NCBI GenBank assembly: GCA_022822365.1
Contig: JAJEBV010000015.1
Span: 93,688-157,687, forward strand
Direction: 5' to 3'
From: Thermoanaerobaculia bacterium
GTDB lineage: Bacteria; Acidobacteriota; Thermoanaerobaculia; Multivoradales; Multivoraceae
DNA: 64,000 bases
The notes beneath the pieces are model-generated. The model worked only from the letters and a program-made list of their open reading frames with translations. It did no database searches and was not told the DNA's origin. Position 1 is the stretch's first letter, and the number at the start of each line of letters is the position of its first letter. Below, piece by piece: positions 53,667 to 62,814 of this stretch. The translations under genes were made by a program, and so were the position numbers.

Positions 53667-53673
53667 CCGGGAC

Positions 53674-55902
53674 CTACCGGATGAGGGTGAGCTCCGTCTG
53701 CGGCGGCGACAGGAACTCGATGCCGTCCTCGCCTGCGAGCGCCTCCTCGTGGGCCCACCAGAACAGGTACTGGTCCTGCCCTTCCGGGCCCGGCGAAGGC
53801 AGGTAGAAGAAGTACTCGATGACGAAGTGGTGGTACGGCGCGAGGGGAATGTCCTTCGACCAGTCCGGACCGAGCGAGCCGATCCGGGGGCCGAAGTAGG
53901 TCTCGACCGACTGCGGCCGGGCGCCTTTCGTCTGGCCGTGGGAGTCCATGGAAATGTGCGTCTTCGTCGTGTCGAAGCCGGCGACGTAGGCCGGGTAGTC
54001 GTTCTTGGCCGACACCATGTGGAGTTGGTTGTCGCGGACGACGATGCCGGCCTCCTCGAACCGGGCCGTGTAGTCCGCGATGATCTCGCGCGGCGTGAGG
54101 CCCGCCTTGATCGTCTCCGCCAGGATCGCGTCGACCTTCAGGTACTCGGCCCAGAGCTCCTGGATCTCCGCCGGCGGTTCCGTCTCGCCGTCGCGCAGCA
54201 CGTAGGCGTACATGCCGATGCTCGGGTTCGTGACGATGTCGCCGCCCTGGACGACGGCGTCCTCCCAGCCCTCGCTGCGGCCGCGCTGCGACTGACCGGT
54301 TCGCATGCGGCGCATGATCGTCAGCTCGGTCTCGTCGATCCTGGTGACGCCCGGCTCGATCGCGTCCAGCGCATCCTCGAACAGCCAGAGCTCGTCGCGT
54401 CGCAGCCGCTTGAGCAGTTCGACCTCACTCGGCACCTGGTGGTTGATGTAGTCCATCATCAGCCACTCGGACGAGACCAGCCGGTCCGCGTACGTCCCGC
54501 CGAGTTCCTCGGAAAGCAGCAGGTAGTCGGTGTGCGAGAGGCCGTCGATCTCGCCCCGGTAGGTCGGCCACGGGCCCAGCTCCTGCTTGAAGTTGACCGC
54601 GATGACGTCCGGGTCGCGCTCGGCGACGAAGTCCCTGAGCCCCTCGAAACGGTAGTCGTACTCCGTCTCCGGGCCGCCGACCGGCTCCTGGACCCGGACC
54701 GCCGGGGCGACGATGTCGTAGGCGCCGCTCTCTTCGACGTACCGGTAGTCCGTCTCGCCCCAGCCGCGCTGGGTGGCGCCCCAGCGCCGCCCGAGGATGG
54801 CGCGCTCGATCCGGTCGCCGCCGCGGTCCGTGAACACGAAGACGCCGGAAGCGCTGCCGAGTTCGTCAATGCCGAAGGAGTCGGGAATCGACTCCCGCAT
54901 CACATGGATCCACATGTCCACGCCGCGCTCCCTCATGATCTCCGGGAGGACGAGATCGAACTTGTCGCGGCGGATCTTCCGGTTCGCCGCTTCGTAGGGG
55001 GAGCGGAAGACGTACGGCTCGATCACCAGAGGCGCGCCGTCGTACGTGCCGTCCGGGATGACCATCGGGATTCGGTACTCGGGATCGCTCAGAATCTCGT
55101 ACAGGACCGGCTCTCGCTCCTGCACCTTCTCGGGCGTGTTGAGCGGCCACTCGTGGCCGATCTGGTCGAGCCGCCCGGGCAGGTCCTGGGCGCCGATGAA
55201 GGACGTGTACACCCAATAGATGTACTCCGAGGCCATGCAGCCGTAGTCGCAGGTCTCGTCGTCGTAGGTGTACCAGGCGCCCTCCGGGTACTCGTCCGGC
55301 GGGCCGTCGAACGCGCCGCCGCGGGCGATGTCCATCGCGTCGGTGAGCGCGGTCCCCGGCTCGGTCCCGAACACGTCCGGGTAGGCGACGCCGTAGCCGT
55401 TGTCCGTGACCATGTGCCAGATCTCCTCGAGCGCCGCGTCGAACACGCCCTGAGCACGGGCGTCGATCACCGTCTCCTCGTCGTAGAGGCCCTGGCCCCG
55501 GGGCGCGTTCCTCCAGTCCATCTCGTGCGCCTCGTCCTGGGTGCCGGTCATGACGATCGTGCCGCCGGTGTCCAGCATCGCCTGGTGGACCTTCGGGTTG
55601 TCGATCTCGCCGTCCTCGTCGTTGTCGAGGAACTGGGCGAGGACGCCCGCCGCGTGGAGGAGCTTGTCGTCGCCGGTCGTGTTCGTGGCGTAGATCGGCA
55701 CGCCGTGGACCATCACTTTCTTGACCCAGGCGATTTCGTTCGCCGCCGGACCAGCGTCTCCCTCCGGAGCGGCAGCGCATCCAGCCAGGACCACGCTACC
55801 AACAAGAGCGGGCAGAACGACTAGCGCACGCCGCTTCGCGGCCGCGCCCGGATCGCGGGTCAGAAGACCCGCGCAACGACCCGCGCACCCAGTGGTTCTC
55901 AT
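53674..55902 (-). CDS. Two-domain lipoprotein: EEIWH domain fused to M24 (creatinase/aminopeptidase P)-like domain
   Basis: A 742-residue exported protein, lipobox VLAGC with Cys42. Residues about 50-275 form a domain shared with the lipoprotein at 56603 (VHGVPIYATNTTGDDKLLHA, ALEEIWHMVTDNGYG). From about 310 on it matches creatinase/aminopeptidase-P proteins (RDKFDLVLPEIMRERGVDMW to IEYFFYLP), but I cannot place the usual five metal ligands, so it may be inactive. ATG 55902 has GGGAGGAG 5 nt upstream and no other start lies before the signal core. The n-region (residues 5-25) is therefore encoded by repeat copy F. Confidence 0.75.
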   Translation of the reverse strand: MRTTGCAGRCAGLLTRDPGAAAKRRALVVLPALVGSVVLAGCAAAPEGDAGPAANEIAWVKKVMVHGVPIYATNTTGDDKLLHAAGVLAQFLDNDEDGEIDNPKVHQAMLDTGGTIVMTGTQDEAHEMDWRNAPRGQGLYDEETVIDARAQGVFDAALEEIWHMVTDNGYGVAYPDVFGTEPGTALTDAMDIARGGAFDGPPDEYPEGAWYTYDDETCDYGCMASEYIYWVYTSFIGAQDLPGRLDQIGHEWPLNTPEKVQEREPVLYEILSDPEYRIPMVIPDGTYDGAPLVIEPYVFRSPYEAANRKIRRDKFDLVLPEIMRERGVDMWIHVMRESIPDSFGIDELGSASGVFVFTDRGGDRIERAILGRRWGATQRGWGETDYRYVEESGAYDIVAPAVRVQEPVGGPETEYDYRFEGLRDFVAERDPDVIAVNFKQELGPWPTYRGEIDGLSHTDYLLLSEELGGTYADRLVSSEWLMMDYINHQVPSEVELLKRLRRDELWLFEDALDAIEPGVTRIDETELTIMRRMRTGQSQRGRSEGWEDAVVQGGDIVTNPSIGMYAYVLRDGETEPPAEIQELWAEYLKVDAILAETIKAGLTPREIIADYTARFEEAGIVVRDNQLHMVSAKNDYPAYVAGFDTTKTHISMDSHGQTKGARPQSVETYFGPRIGSLGPDWSKDIPLAPYHHFVIEYFFYLPSPGPEGQDQYLFWWAHEEALAGEDGIEFLSPPQTELTLIR
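55825..55890 (-). repeat. Two-hairpin dispersed repeat, copy F (in frame in a signal peptide)
   Basis: Minus orientation. GGTGCG, a partial duplicate of the arm (CGGGTCGTTGCG), then CGGGTC-TTCT-GACCCG, a 13-nt spacer and GCCGC-GAA-GCGGC. It begins 12 nt after the ATG at 55902 and is read as GCAGRCAGLLTRDPGAAAKR, directly before the hydrophobic core. Multiple of three overall, so the reading frame is kept. Confidence 0.85.
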
Positions 55903-55972
55903 GGTCACTCCTCCCTGCAGCGTCAAGCTGCTCTCAGTGCATCGTCCGAAAGGCGCTCCCGGCGCCTAGGTT

Positions 55973-56572
55973 TCAGGGCGCGAGGAGTTCGCGCTTGACG
56001 GCGTCTTCGATCAGTTCCTCGGCATGGCGCCAGAGTTCGGGCGCGCCGTCTTCGATACAGCCGTTGATCTCGCGTACCTGGTCGGCGCTGATGCCGTGCT
56101 GCTGCCAGGGACCGCCGCCGTTGACGTAGTTGAGCACCATCGGCTGCAGGCGGTCCAACGCCCTCGCGAACTTGGCCTCGGGACTCTGGCGCGCCTCGAA
56201 CTCGTCCCAGACGGCGCGCAGTTCGGCCCCGCTCTCGGCCGGCAGCAAGCCGAAGATCCGTTCCGCCGCCCGCTCCTCGCGCTCCTCCTGGTCTTCGAGG
56301 CCGGCCTGGTCGTAGACGAAGGTGTCGCCCGCGTCGATCTCGACCAGGTCGTGGACGATCAGCATCTTCAGCACCTTGAGCTGGTCGAGGCCCGGAGCGG
56401 CCGCGTGCTCGGACAGCACCAGCGCCATCAAGGTCACATGCCACGAGTGCTCCGCCGAGTTCTCGAGGCGGCGATTGCCGACGATCGACGTGCGCCGCAG
56501 CACCTGCTTGAGCTGGTCGACTTCGACCAGGAAGCGCATCTGCTGCGCGAGGCGTCCATGCCGTTCCGCCAT
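55973..56572 (-). CDS. HD-domain phosphohydrolase, YfbR-like
   Basis: A 199-residue cytoplasmic protein of the HD superfamily: ENSAEHSWHVTLMALVLSEHA carries the first His, MLIVHDLVEIDAGD the HD doublet, and FARALDRLQPMVLNYVN the last Asp. This is the HD_3 type with 5'-deoxynucleotidase (YfbR/HDDC2) members; metal-dependent removal of phosphate from nucleoside monophosphates is the likely activity. It lies between two exported lipoprotein genes on the same strand (gaps 30 and 70 nt), which says little about its job. ATG follows GGAGGAG about 15 nt upstream. Confidence 0.88.
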   Translation of the reverse strand: MAERHGRLAQQMRFLVEVDQLKQVLRRTSIVGNRRLENSAEHSWHVTLMALVLSEHAAAPGLDQLKVLKMLIVHDLVEIDAGDTFVYDQAGLEDQEEREERAAERIFGLLPAESGAELRAVWDEFEARQSPEAKFARALDRLQPMVLNYVNGGGPWQQHGISADQVREINGCIEDGAPELWRHAEELIEDAVKRELLAP

Positions 56573-56602
56573 CCCGCAACGGTATCCAACTCCTCCGGCT
56601 CC

Positions 56603-57961
56603 CTACTCGTCCAAGCGAACGGTTTCGTCGCTGAACCGCAAGGACTCGATGCCGCTCAGCGTGTCGGTCCCGTCCCGGTCCGGCTGCGAGTCGGTCACCG
56701 TCGCTCCGTCGCCGTCCTGGTTCACTTCGTAGTCCGCCGCCGGTCCGCTGAAGACCGCCGTGTCGTCGCCGGCGGCGCCGTCCAGCATGTCGTTGCCGCC
56801 GCCGCCCTCCAGCCGGTTCGCGCCGGCATTGCCGGTCAGCACGTTGTCGTGCGCGTTGCCCCGCAGGTCCGCGTCGCCGTCGCCGGTGAGCGCGACGTTT
56901 CGCAGGTGTTGCGTCTTCATCGTGTACCGAACCTCCGGGTCGAACGTCATCGAGAAGGTCCCGCTGAAGTCGAGCGGCAGCTCCGGCGTGTAGGTCAGGT
57001 GCGGCGGCACGAACTTCTCCATCAGCGCGAAGCCCAGCGGATCCTCCTCGAGCATGGCGGACCTGCTCCCCGCGAAGTAACGCCCGAAGTGCGAATGGCC
57101 ATCGGGAATCTCCCCGGGTTCGATGTCGACTGCCTCGTACATGGTCGGCGGCACGGTCCAGAGGTCGTAGTAGTTGTCGATCAGCACGCCGACGTACTCG
57201 TTCGGGTGCTCCTGCGGCTCGTCGTCGGGCCAGCCGCGCCAGCCGTTCGCCTCGGCGACGTCGTTCGCCGCCCGCATCTCGGCGATCATCTCCGGCAGTG
57301 TCGGCTTGATCCCGTAGTCGTGAATCAGGTGCCAGATCTCTTCGTACGAGGCGTCGCGGGTGACGTGAGCCATGTAGTCCGCGTCGCCCGGGGCCGGACA
57401 CTCGTTGGCGCGCAGGTCCTGCATGCTGAGGTCGGTCGCCCTCGCCAGCCCGGACCGCATCGCCTCGTTCAGTTCCTCTTCCGTGTTGAAGAAGACCATC
57501 GTCGCCTTGCGGTCCGCCATCGCGCTGGCGATGGGGCTCTTGTCGTCGCCGTACTCCGAGCCCGGTAAGTCGGCCAGCAGGTGCTCCATCACGTTCAGGC
57601 CGTGCTTGATCTGATCGCGAGTCCAGACGTCCGAGACGAGGAAGTGGATCCGCCTCCCGTCCGGCGTCGGCACGTACGCGTACCGGTTGAAGTGCTCATG
57701 GAACACCTCCGGCACGTCAGCCGGCAGGTCGACGATGCCGTCGGGGGAGCCGGAGGTGTCGATCTCGGGCAGGGTGACGAGCTCCTGCGGGGCACAGGCG
57801 GTCAGGAGGAGGCTGGCGACGGCGAGCGCTTGCATGGAACGAACTCGCGCTCGCTGCTTCGCAGCATCGCGCTCGATGCGGGTCAGAAGACCCGCGCACC
57901 CAGAGAAAGGGCGTTGAGGGGCGTGAACGAGAACTCCTTGCAGCGTCCTGGCTTGCCTCAT
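56603..57961 (-). CDS. Lipoprotein with EEIWH domain and RTX-type calcium repeats
   Basis: A 452-residue exported protein. The lipobox LLLTAC gives Cys56. The domain of about residues 70-290 is homologous to the N-terminal part of the gene at 53674 (shared SYEEIWHLIHDYG). The C terminus has hemolysin-type repeats (LTGNAGANRLEGGGGNDML, DGAAGDDTAVFSG). ATG 57961 has a near-perfect AAAGGAGGAGG, 5 nt spacing, which argues for translation through repeat copy G (residues 21-40, GCAGLLTRIERDAAKQRA). ATG 57835 would give a standard short signal but lacks any ribosome site. Biochemical role unknown; EExxH could bind metal. Confidence 0.72.
   Translation of the reverse strand: MRQARTLQGVLVHAPQRPFSGCAGLLTRIERDAAKQRARVRSMQALAVASLLLTACAPQELVTLPEIDTSGSPDGIVDLPADVPEVFHEHFNRYAYVPTPDGRRIHFLVSDVWTRDQIKHGLNVMEHLLADLPGSEYGDDKSPIASAMADRKATMVFFNTEEELNEAMRSGLARATDLSMQDLRANECPAPGDADYMAHVTRDASYEEIWHLIHDYGIKPTLPEMIAEMRAANDVAEANGWRGWPDDEPQEHPNEYVGVLIDNYYDLWTVPPTMYEAVDIEPGEIPDGHSHFGRYFAGSRSAMLEEDPLGFALMEKFVPPHLTYTPELPLDFSGTFSMTFDPEVRYTMKTQHLRNVALTGDGDADLRGNAHDNVLTGNAGANRLEGGGGNDMLDGAAGDDTAVFSGPAADYEVNQDGDGATVTDSQPDRDGTDTLSGIESLRFSDETVRLDE
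57849..57901 (-). repeat. Two-hairpin dispersed repeat, copy G (compensatory change in hairpin 2)
   Basis: Minus orientation. GGTGCG, CGGGTC-TTCT-GACCCG, spacer CATCGAGCGCGAT, then GCTGC-GAA-GCAGC, which differs from the reference GCCGC/GCGGC at both partners of one pair. It lies 60 nt after the ATG of the RTX-type lipoprotein and before its hydrophobic core, in frame. Confidence 0.88.
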
Positions 57962-57986
57962 GACCTCCTCCTTTCGGCGTCTCCGA

Positions 57987-59390
57987 TCAGTCCTGCAGGT
58001 ACAGCTCCCAGAAGCTGGCCTGACCTTCATCCTGCGAGCGGTTCACGATCTTCCCGTCCTTGATCACCATGGACAGGCTGCGCAGGTGAGAGATGTGCTC
58101 GAGGGGGTTCTTCTCGAGCACGATCAGGTCGGCGAGCTTGCCGACCTCGACGGTGCCCAGGTCGTCCAGCATGCCCATCATCTCGGCGCTGTTGCGCGTC
58201 GCCGCCTGGATGGCGGCCATCGGCGGGATGCCGTGGAAGACGAACTGCTCGATCTCGAGGACGCCGATCTCCGAGATCGGGTTCGAGTCGCTGCCGGTGG
58301 TCAGGCGGATGCCCGCGGCGTAGGCCTTGTTGATCACGTCGCGCGCGTAGTTGGCGTACTCCGGGCTCCGCTCGTCGGCTCGGGAGACCCGCACCCGGCC
58401 TTCGACGACCTCCGGCGGATCGATGTAGCCCGCCTCCTCGATCAGCCGTTCCCGCTCGGCGATGAACTCGGCGCTCAGGTTGCACTGGATCGTCGGGTCG
58501 AGGAAGGTGCCCGCCTCGGCCATCATCCGGATCGTGTCGTCGGTGAGGTCGTTGCCGTGCTCGATGCTCTCGGCGCCGGCCATCACCGCGATCCGGGTCG
58601 CCTCGTTGTCGGCATGGACGGTGACCGGGATGCCGTGCCGGTGGGCTTCCTCGATCCCGGCGATCAGCTCCTCGGGCGGCATCCGGTCGCCAAGGAACTT
58701 GATGAGCTGGACCCCCTTCGCGATGTTGTCGGCAACGATGGCCCGGATCCCCTCGGGCCCCTTGCCGGTCCTCACCAGCCAGTCCGTGTCGCCGTCGGTC
58801 GAGAGCGGCGGACCGCCGGCCACGATCCGCGGCCCGACGAAGGCGCCGGAATCGAATGCCTCCTTCCAGGCCACGTCGATGAAGTCGCGATCGCCGGTGA
58901 TCCGCAGCGTCGTGAAGCCGGCCTTCAGCGCGTCGATCGCGTTGCGGCCGGCTCGGATCATCGCCCGCGGCAGCGGTTCGTCCGGCAGCAGGCCCTTCGG
59001 ATCCGGCAGCAGGTCACCGAGATGGGAGTGGTTGTTCCACAGGCCCGGCAGGACGTAGGCGCCGCCGAGGTCGATCACCCGGCCGTCATCGCCCGGATCC
59101 GGCGCGGCGGACGACGGCGTGTGGATCGCCGTGATCCGGTTGCCTTCGATGACGACCGCGGCGTCCTCGATCGGCGGCGCGCCGGTGGCGTCGATGACCG
59201 TGGCGTTGGTGAGGACGGTGGTCTGGGCGACGGCGGGCGCCGCGGCCAGCAGCCCGAGGATTGTCGACGCGGCCAACGCGACAGCGATCCCGGAGGCCGG
59301 CGCTGCGCGCCGGATGCCGGCGAGGGCGCCGGCGCACCCAGTTTGCAGCGCAGCGGCTCGGAGGGTCCGGTTTCCTGTGTTCCGTTTCAT
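57987..59390 (-). CDS. Exported amidohydrolase (first of two)
   Basis: A 467-residue member of the metal-dependent amidohydrolase superfamily (imidazolonepropionase/prolidase-like branch). Metal and active-site residues: His-x-His in NNHSHLGDL, Lys in QLIKFLGDRM, His in VTVHADNEA, His in ESIEHGNDL and Asp in TTGSDSNP. It probably hydrolyses an amide or dipeptide-like bond in the periplasm. The signal peptide is long, about 56 residues ending APAVAQ; residues 18-32 (GCAGALAGIRRA) come from repeat copy H. ATG 59390 has AGGAGG 7 nt upstream. The paralogue just upstream has an ordinary signal without the repeat. Confidence 0.87.
   Translation of the reverse strand: MKRNTGNRTLRAAALQTGCAGALAGIRRAAPASGIAVALAASTILGLLAAAPAVAQTTVLTNATVIDATGAPPIEDAAVVIEGNRITAIHTPSSAAPDPGDDGRVIDLGGAYVLPGLWNNHSHLGDLLPDPKGLLPDEPLPRAMIRAGRNAIDALKAGFTTLRITGDRDFIDVAWKEAFDSGAFVGPRIVAGGPPLSTDGDTDWLVRTGKGPEGIRAIVADNIAKGVQLIKFLGDRMPPEELIAGIEEAHRHGIPVTVHADNEATRIAVMAGAESIEHGNDLTDDTIRMMAEAGTFLDPTIQCNLSAEFIAERERLIEEAGYIDPPEVVEGRVRVSRADERSPEYANYARDVINKAYAAGIRLTTGSDSNPISEIGVLEIEQFVFHGIPPMAAIQAATRNSAEMMGMLDDLGTVEVGKLADLIVLEKNPLEHISHLRSLSMVIKDGKIVNRSQDEGQASFWELYLQD
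59301..59340 (-). repeat. Two-hairpin dispersed repeat, copy H (variant stem)
   Basis: Minus orientation. GGTGCG then CCGGCG-CCCT-CGCCGG: the loop-closing pair is switched from C-G to G-C relative to copies A and C1, keeping the stem. The second half is altered (CATCCGGCGCGCAGC) and hairpin 2 is not recognisable. In frame within the signal peptide of the amidohydrolase. Confidence 0.7.
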
Positions 59391-59420
59391 CCCTCGCCCT
59401 CCTGCGATGTGCCGATGGCG

Positions 59421-60824
59421 CTATTGATCCGTTGCCGTGTTGCCGCGCTGGAAGCCTGCCGCCTCCTCGGACTCCGCGAGAAAACCCTCGGGCAGTTCCA
59501 TCGAGCCGTAGTAGTCCCAGTAGGTCGACGTCCCGAGCTGGGCGTCCAAGTCGACCATCACGCCGCCCTTGAGCACCATCAAGGTCTCGCGGATGTTCGA
59601 GATGTTCTCGAGCGGATTGGCCCCGAGGACGACCAGATCGGCCAGCTTCCCCTCCTCGACCGTGCCGAGATCGCCGAGCACGCCCTGCACCTCGGCCGCG
59701 TTGCGGGTGGCCGCGATGATCGTGTCCATCTCGCTGACCCCGGAGAGGACGAACTGCTCCATCTCCAGGAAACCCATCTCGCCGACCGGCATCGAGTCCG
59801 AACCGATCAGGAGCTTGACTCCCGCCTTGGCGGCTTTGGCCAGGATCTGCCGCTGTTCGAGCGCGAACTCCGGCGACCGTTCGTCGGCGAAGGCGACCAT
59901 CGTCCGCAGTCGGACGATCTCCTCGTCCTCGGCGTAGCCCAGTTCGGCCAACCGCGCCTCGCGCTCTGCGATGTACCCGGCGCTCAGGTTGCAGATGATC
60001 GTCGGGGTGTAGAAGGTGCCCTTCTCGGCCATCAGCTCGATCGTCTCGTCGGTCAGCCCGTAGCCGTGCTCGAGACAGTCCACCCCGGCCTTGACCGCGG
60101 CGTACGCCCCCGGTTCGCGGACGTGCGAGGTGACGTGAACACCCAGGCTGTGCGCCGTCTGGACCGCCGTCTCCAGTTCGTCCGGCAGCATCTCGACGCT
60201 GAACAGCTTGATCACCCTGGCGCCCTTCTGGACGCGTCTCCGCACCTCCTTGCGGATTGCTGCCACGCCGTCGGCGCCTTCCTCGACGTAACCGCGATGC
60301 CCCGCGGTCGGACTCACCGGTGCGCCGCTGGCGAAGACCCGCGGACCGAGGAAGAAGCCATGGTCGAACGCCTGCTGCCAGGCGACGTCGATGTAGTCCT
60401 CCTCGCCCACCGAGCGCACGCTGGTGAAGCCGTGGCGCAGCCCGTCGATCGAGTTCAGCCCCGCGCGGATGACCTTGGACGGCATCCGTTCGCCGGCAAG
60501 GGCGGGGTTGTCCGGGAACATCACGCTCAGGTGGGCGTGCATGTTCCAGAACCCGGGCAGCACCCAGGCGCCGTCGAGGTCGTGGACCTCAGCCCCGTCG
60601 CCGGCATCAGACGACTCGTACGGTCCCTGAGTAATCGAGGCGATCCGCTCGCCGGAGATGACGATCGTCATGTCCTCCTGGACCGGACCGCCGTTGCCGT
60701 CGATGATGTTGACGTTCGTCAGGACGATCGTCTGCGCGGCGAGTCCGGCCGGCATGAGACCGGCCACCAGGCCGGCAAGCAGTATCGGCATCGCCCGAAC
60801 CAGACCGGTGCGGAGCGCTTTCAT
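59421..60824 (-). CDS. Exported amidohydrolase (second of two)
   Basis: A 467-residue paralogue of the next gene. Signal MKALRTGLVRAMPILLAGLV ends at AGLAAQ, about residue 31, with no repeat-derived segment. Active-site features: His-x-His in NMHAHLSVM, Lys in RVIKLFSVEM, His in VTSHVREPG, His in DCLEHGYGL and Asp in LIGSDSMP. The C terminus is about 25 residues longer (YWDYYGSMELPEGFLAESEE). Peptidase- or lactonase-like hydrolysis of a small metabolite in the periplasm is expected. It lies 30 nt before its paralogue and they are probably co-transcribed. Confidence 0.88.
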   Translation of the reverse strand: MKALRTGLVRAMPILLAGLVAGLMPAGLAAQTIVLTNVNIIDGNGGPVQEDMTIVISGERIASITQGPYESSDAGDGAEVHDLDGAWVLPGFWNMHAHLSVMFPDNPALAGERMPSKVIRAGLNSIDGLRHGFTSVRSVGEEDYIDVAWQQAFDHGFFLGPRVFASGAPVSPTAGHRGYVEEGADGVAAIRKEVRRRVQKGARVIKLFSVEMLPDELETAVQTAHSLGVHVTSHVREPGAYAAVKAGVDCLEHGYGLTDETIELMAEKGTFYTPTIICNLSAGYIAEREARLAELGYAEDEEIVRLRTMVAFADERSPEFALEQRQILAKAAKAGVKLLIGSDSMPVGEMGFLEMEQFVLSGVSEMDTIIAATRNAAEVQGVLGDLGTVEEGKLADLVVLGANPLENISNIRETLMVLKGGVMVDLDAQLGTSTYWDYYGSMELPEGFLAESEEAAGFQRGNTATDQ

Positions 60825-60876
60825 CCCCGGGAGGTTGACCGTCTACTGTACACCGTCCAGTCGAACCCCGACTGTC

Positions 60877-60900
60877 GGTGCGCCGGCCTTCTGGCCGGCT
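60877..60900 (+). repeat. Two-hairpin dispersed repeat, copy I (hairpin 1 only)
   Basis: GGTGCG plus CCGGCC-TTCT-GGCCGG, then the sequence runs straight into the stop codon region of the FG-GAP gene that ends at 60904. Hairpin 2 is missing. In the 79-bp gap between two minus-strand genes it could act as a transcript 3' structure. Confidence 0.75.
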
Positions 60901-60903
60901 CCG

Positions 60904-62810
<1,907 letters not shown>

Positions 62811-62814
<4 letters not shown>

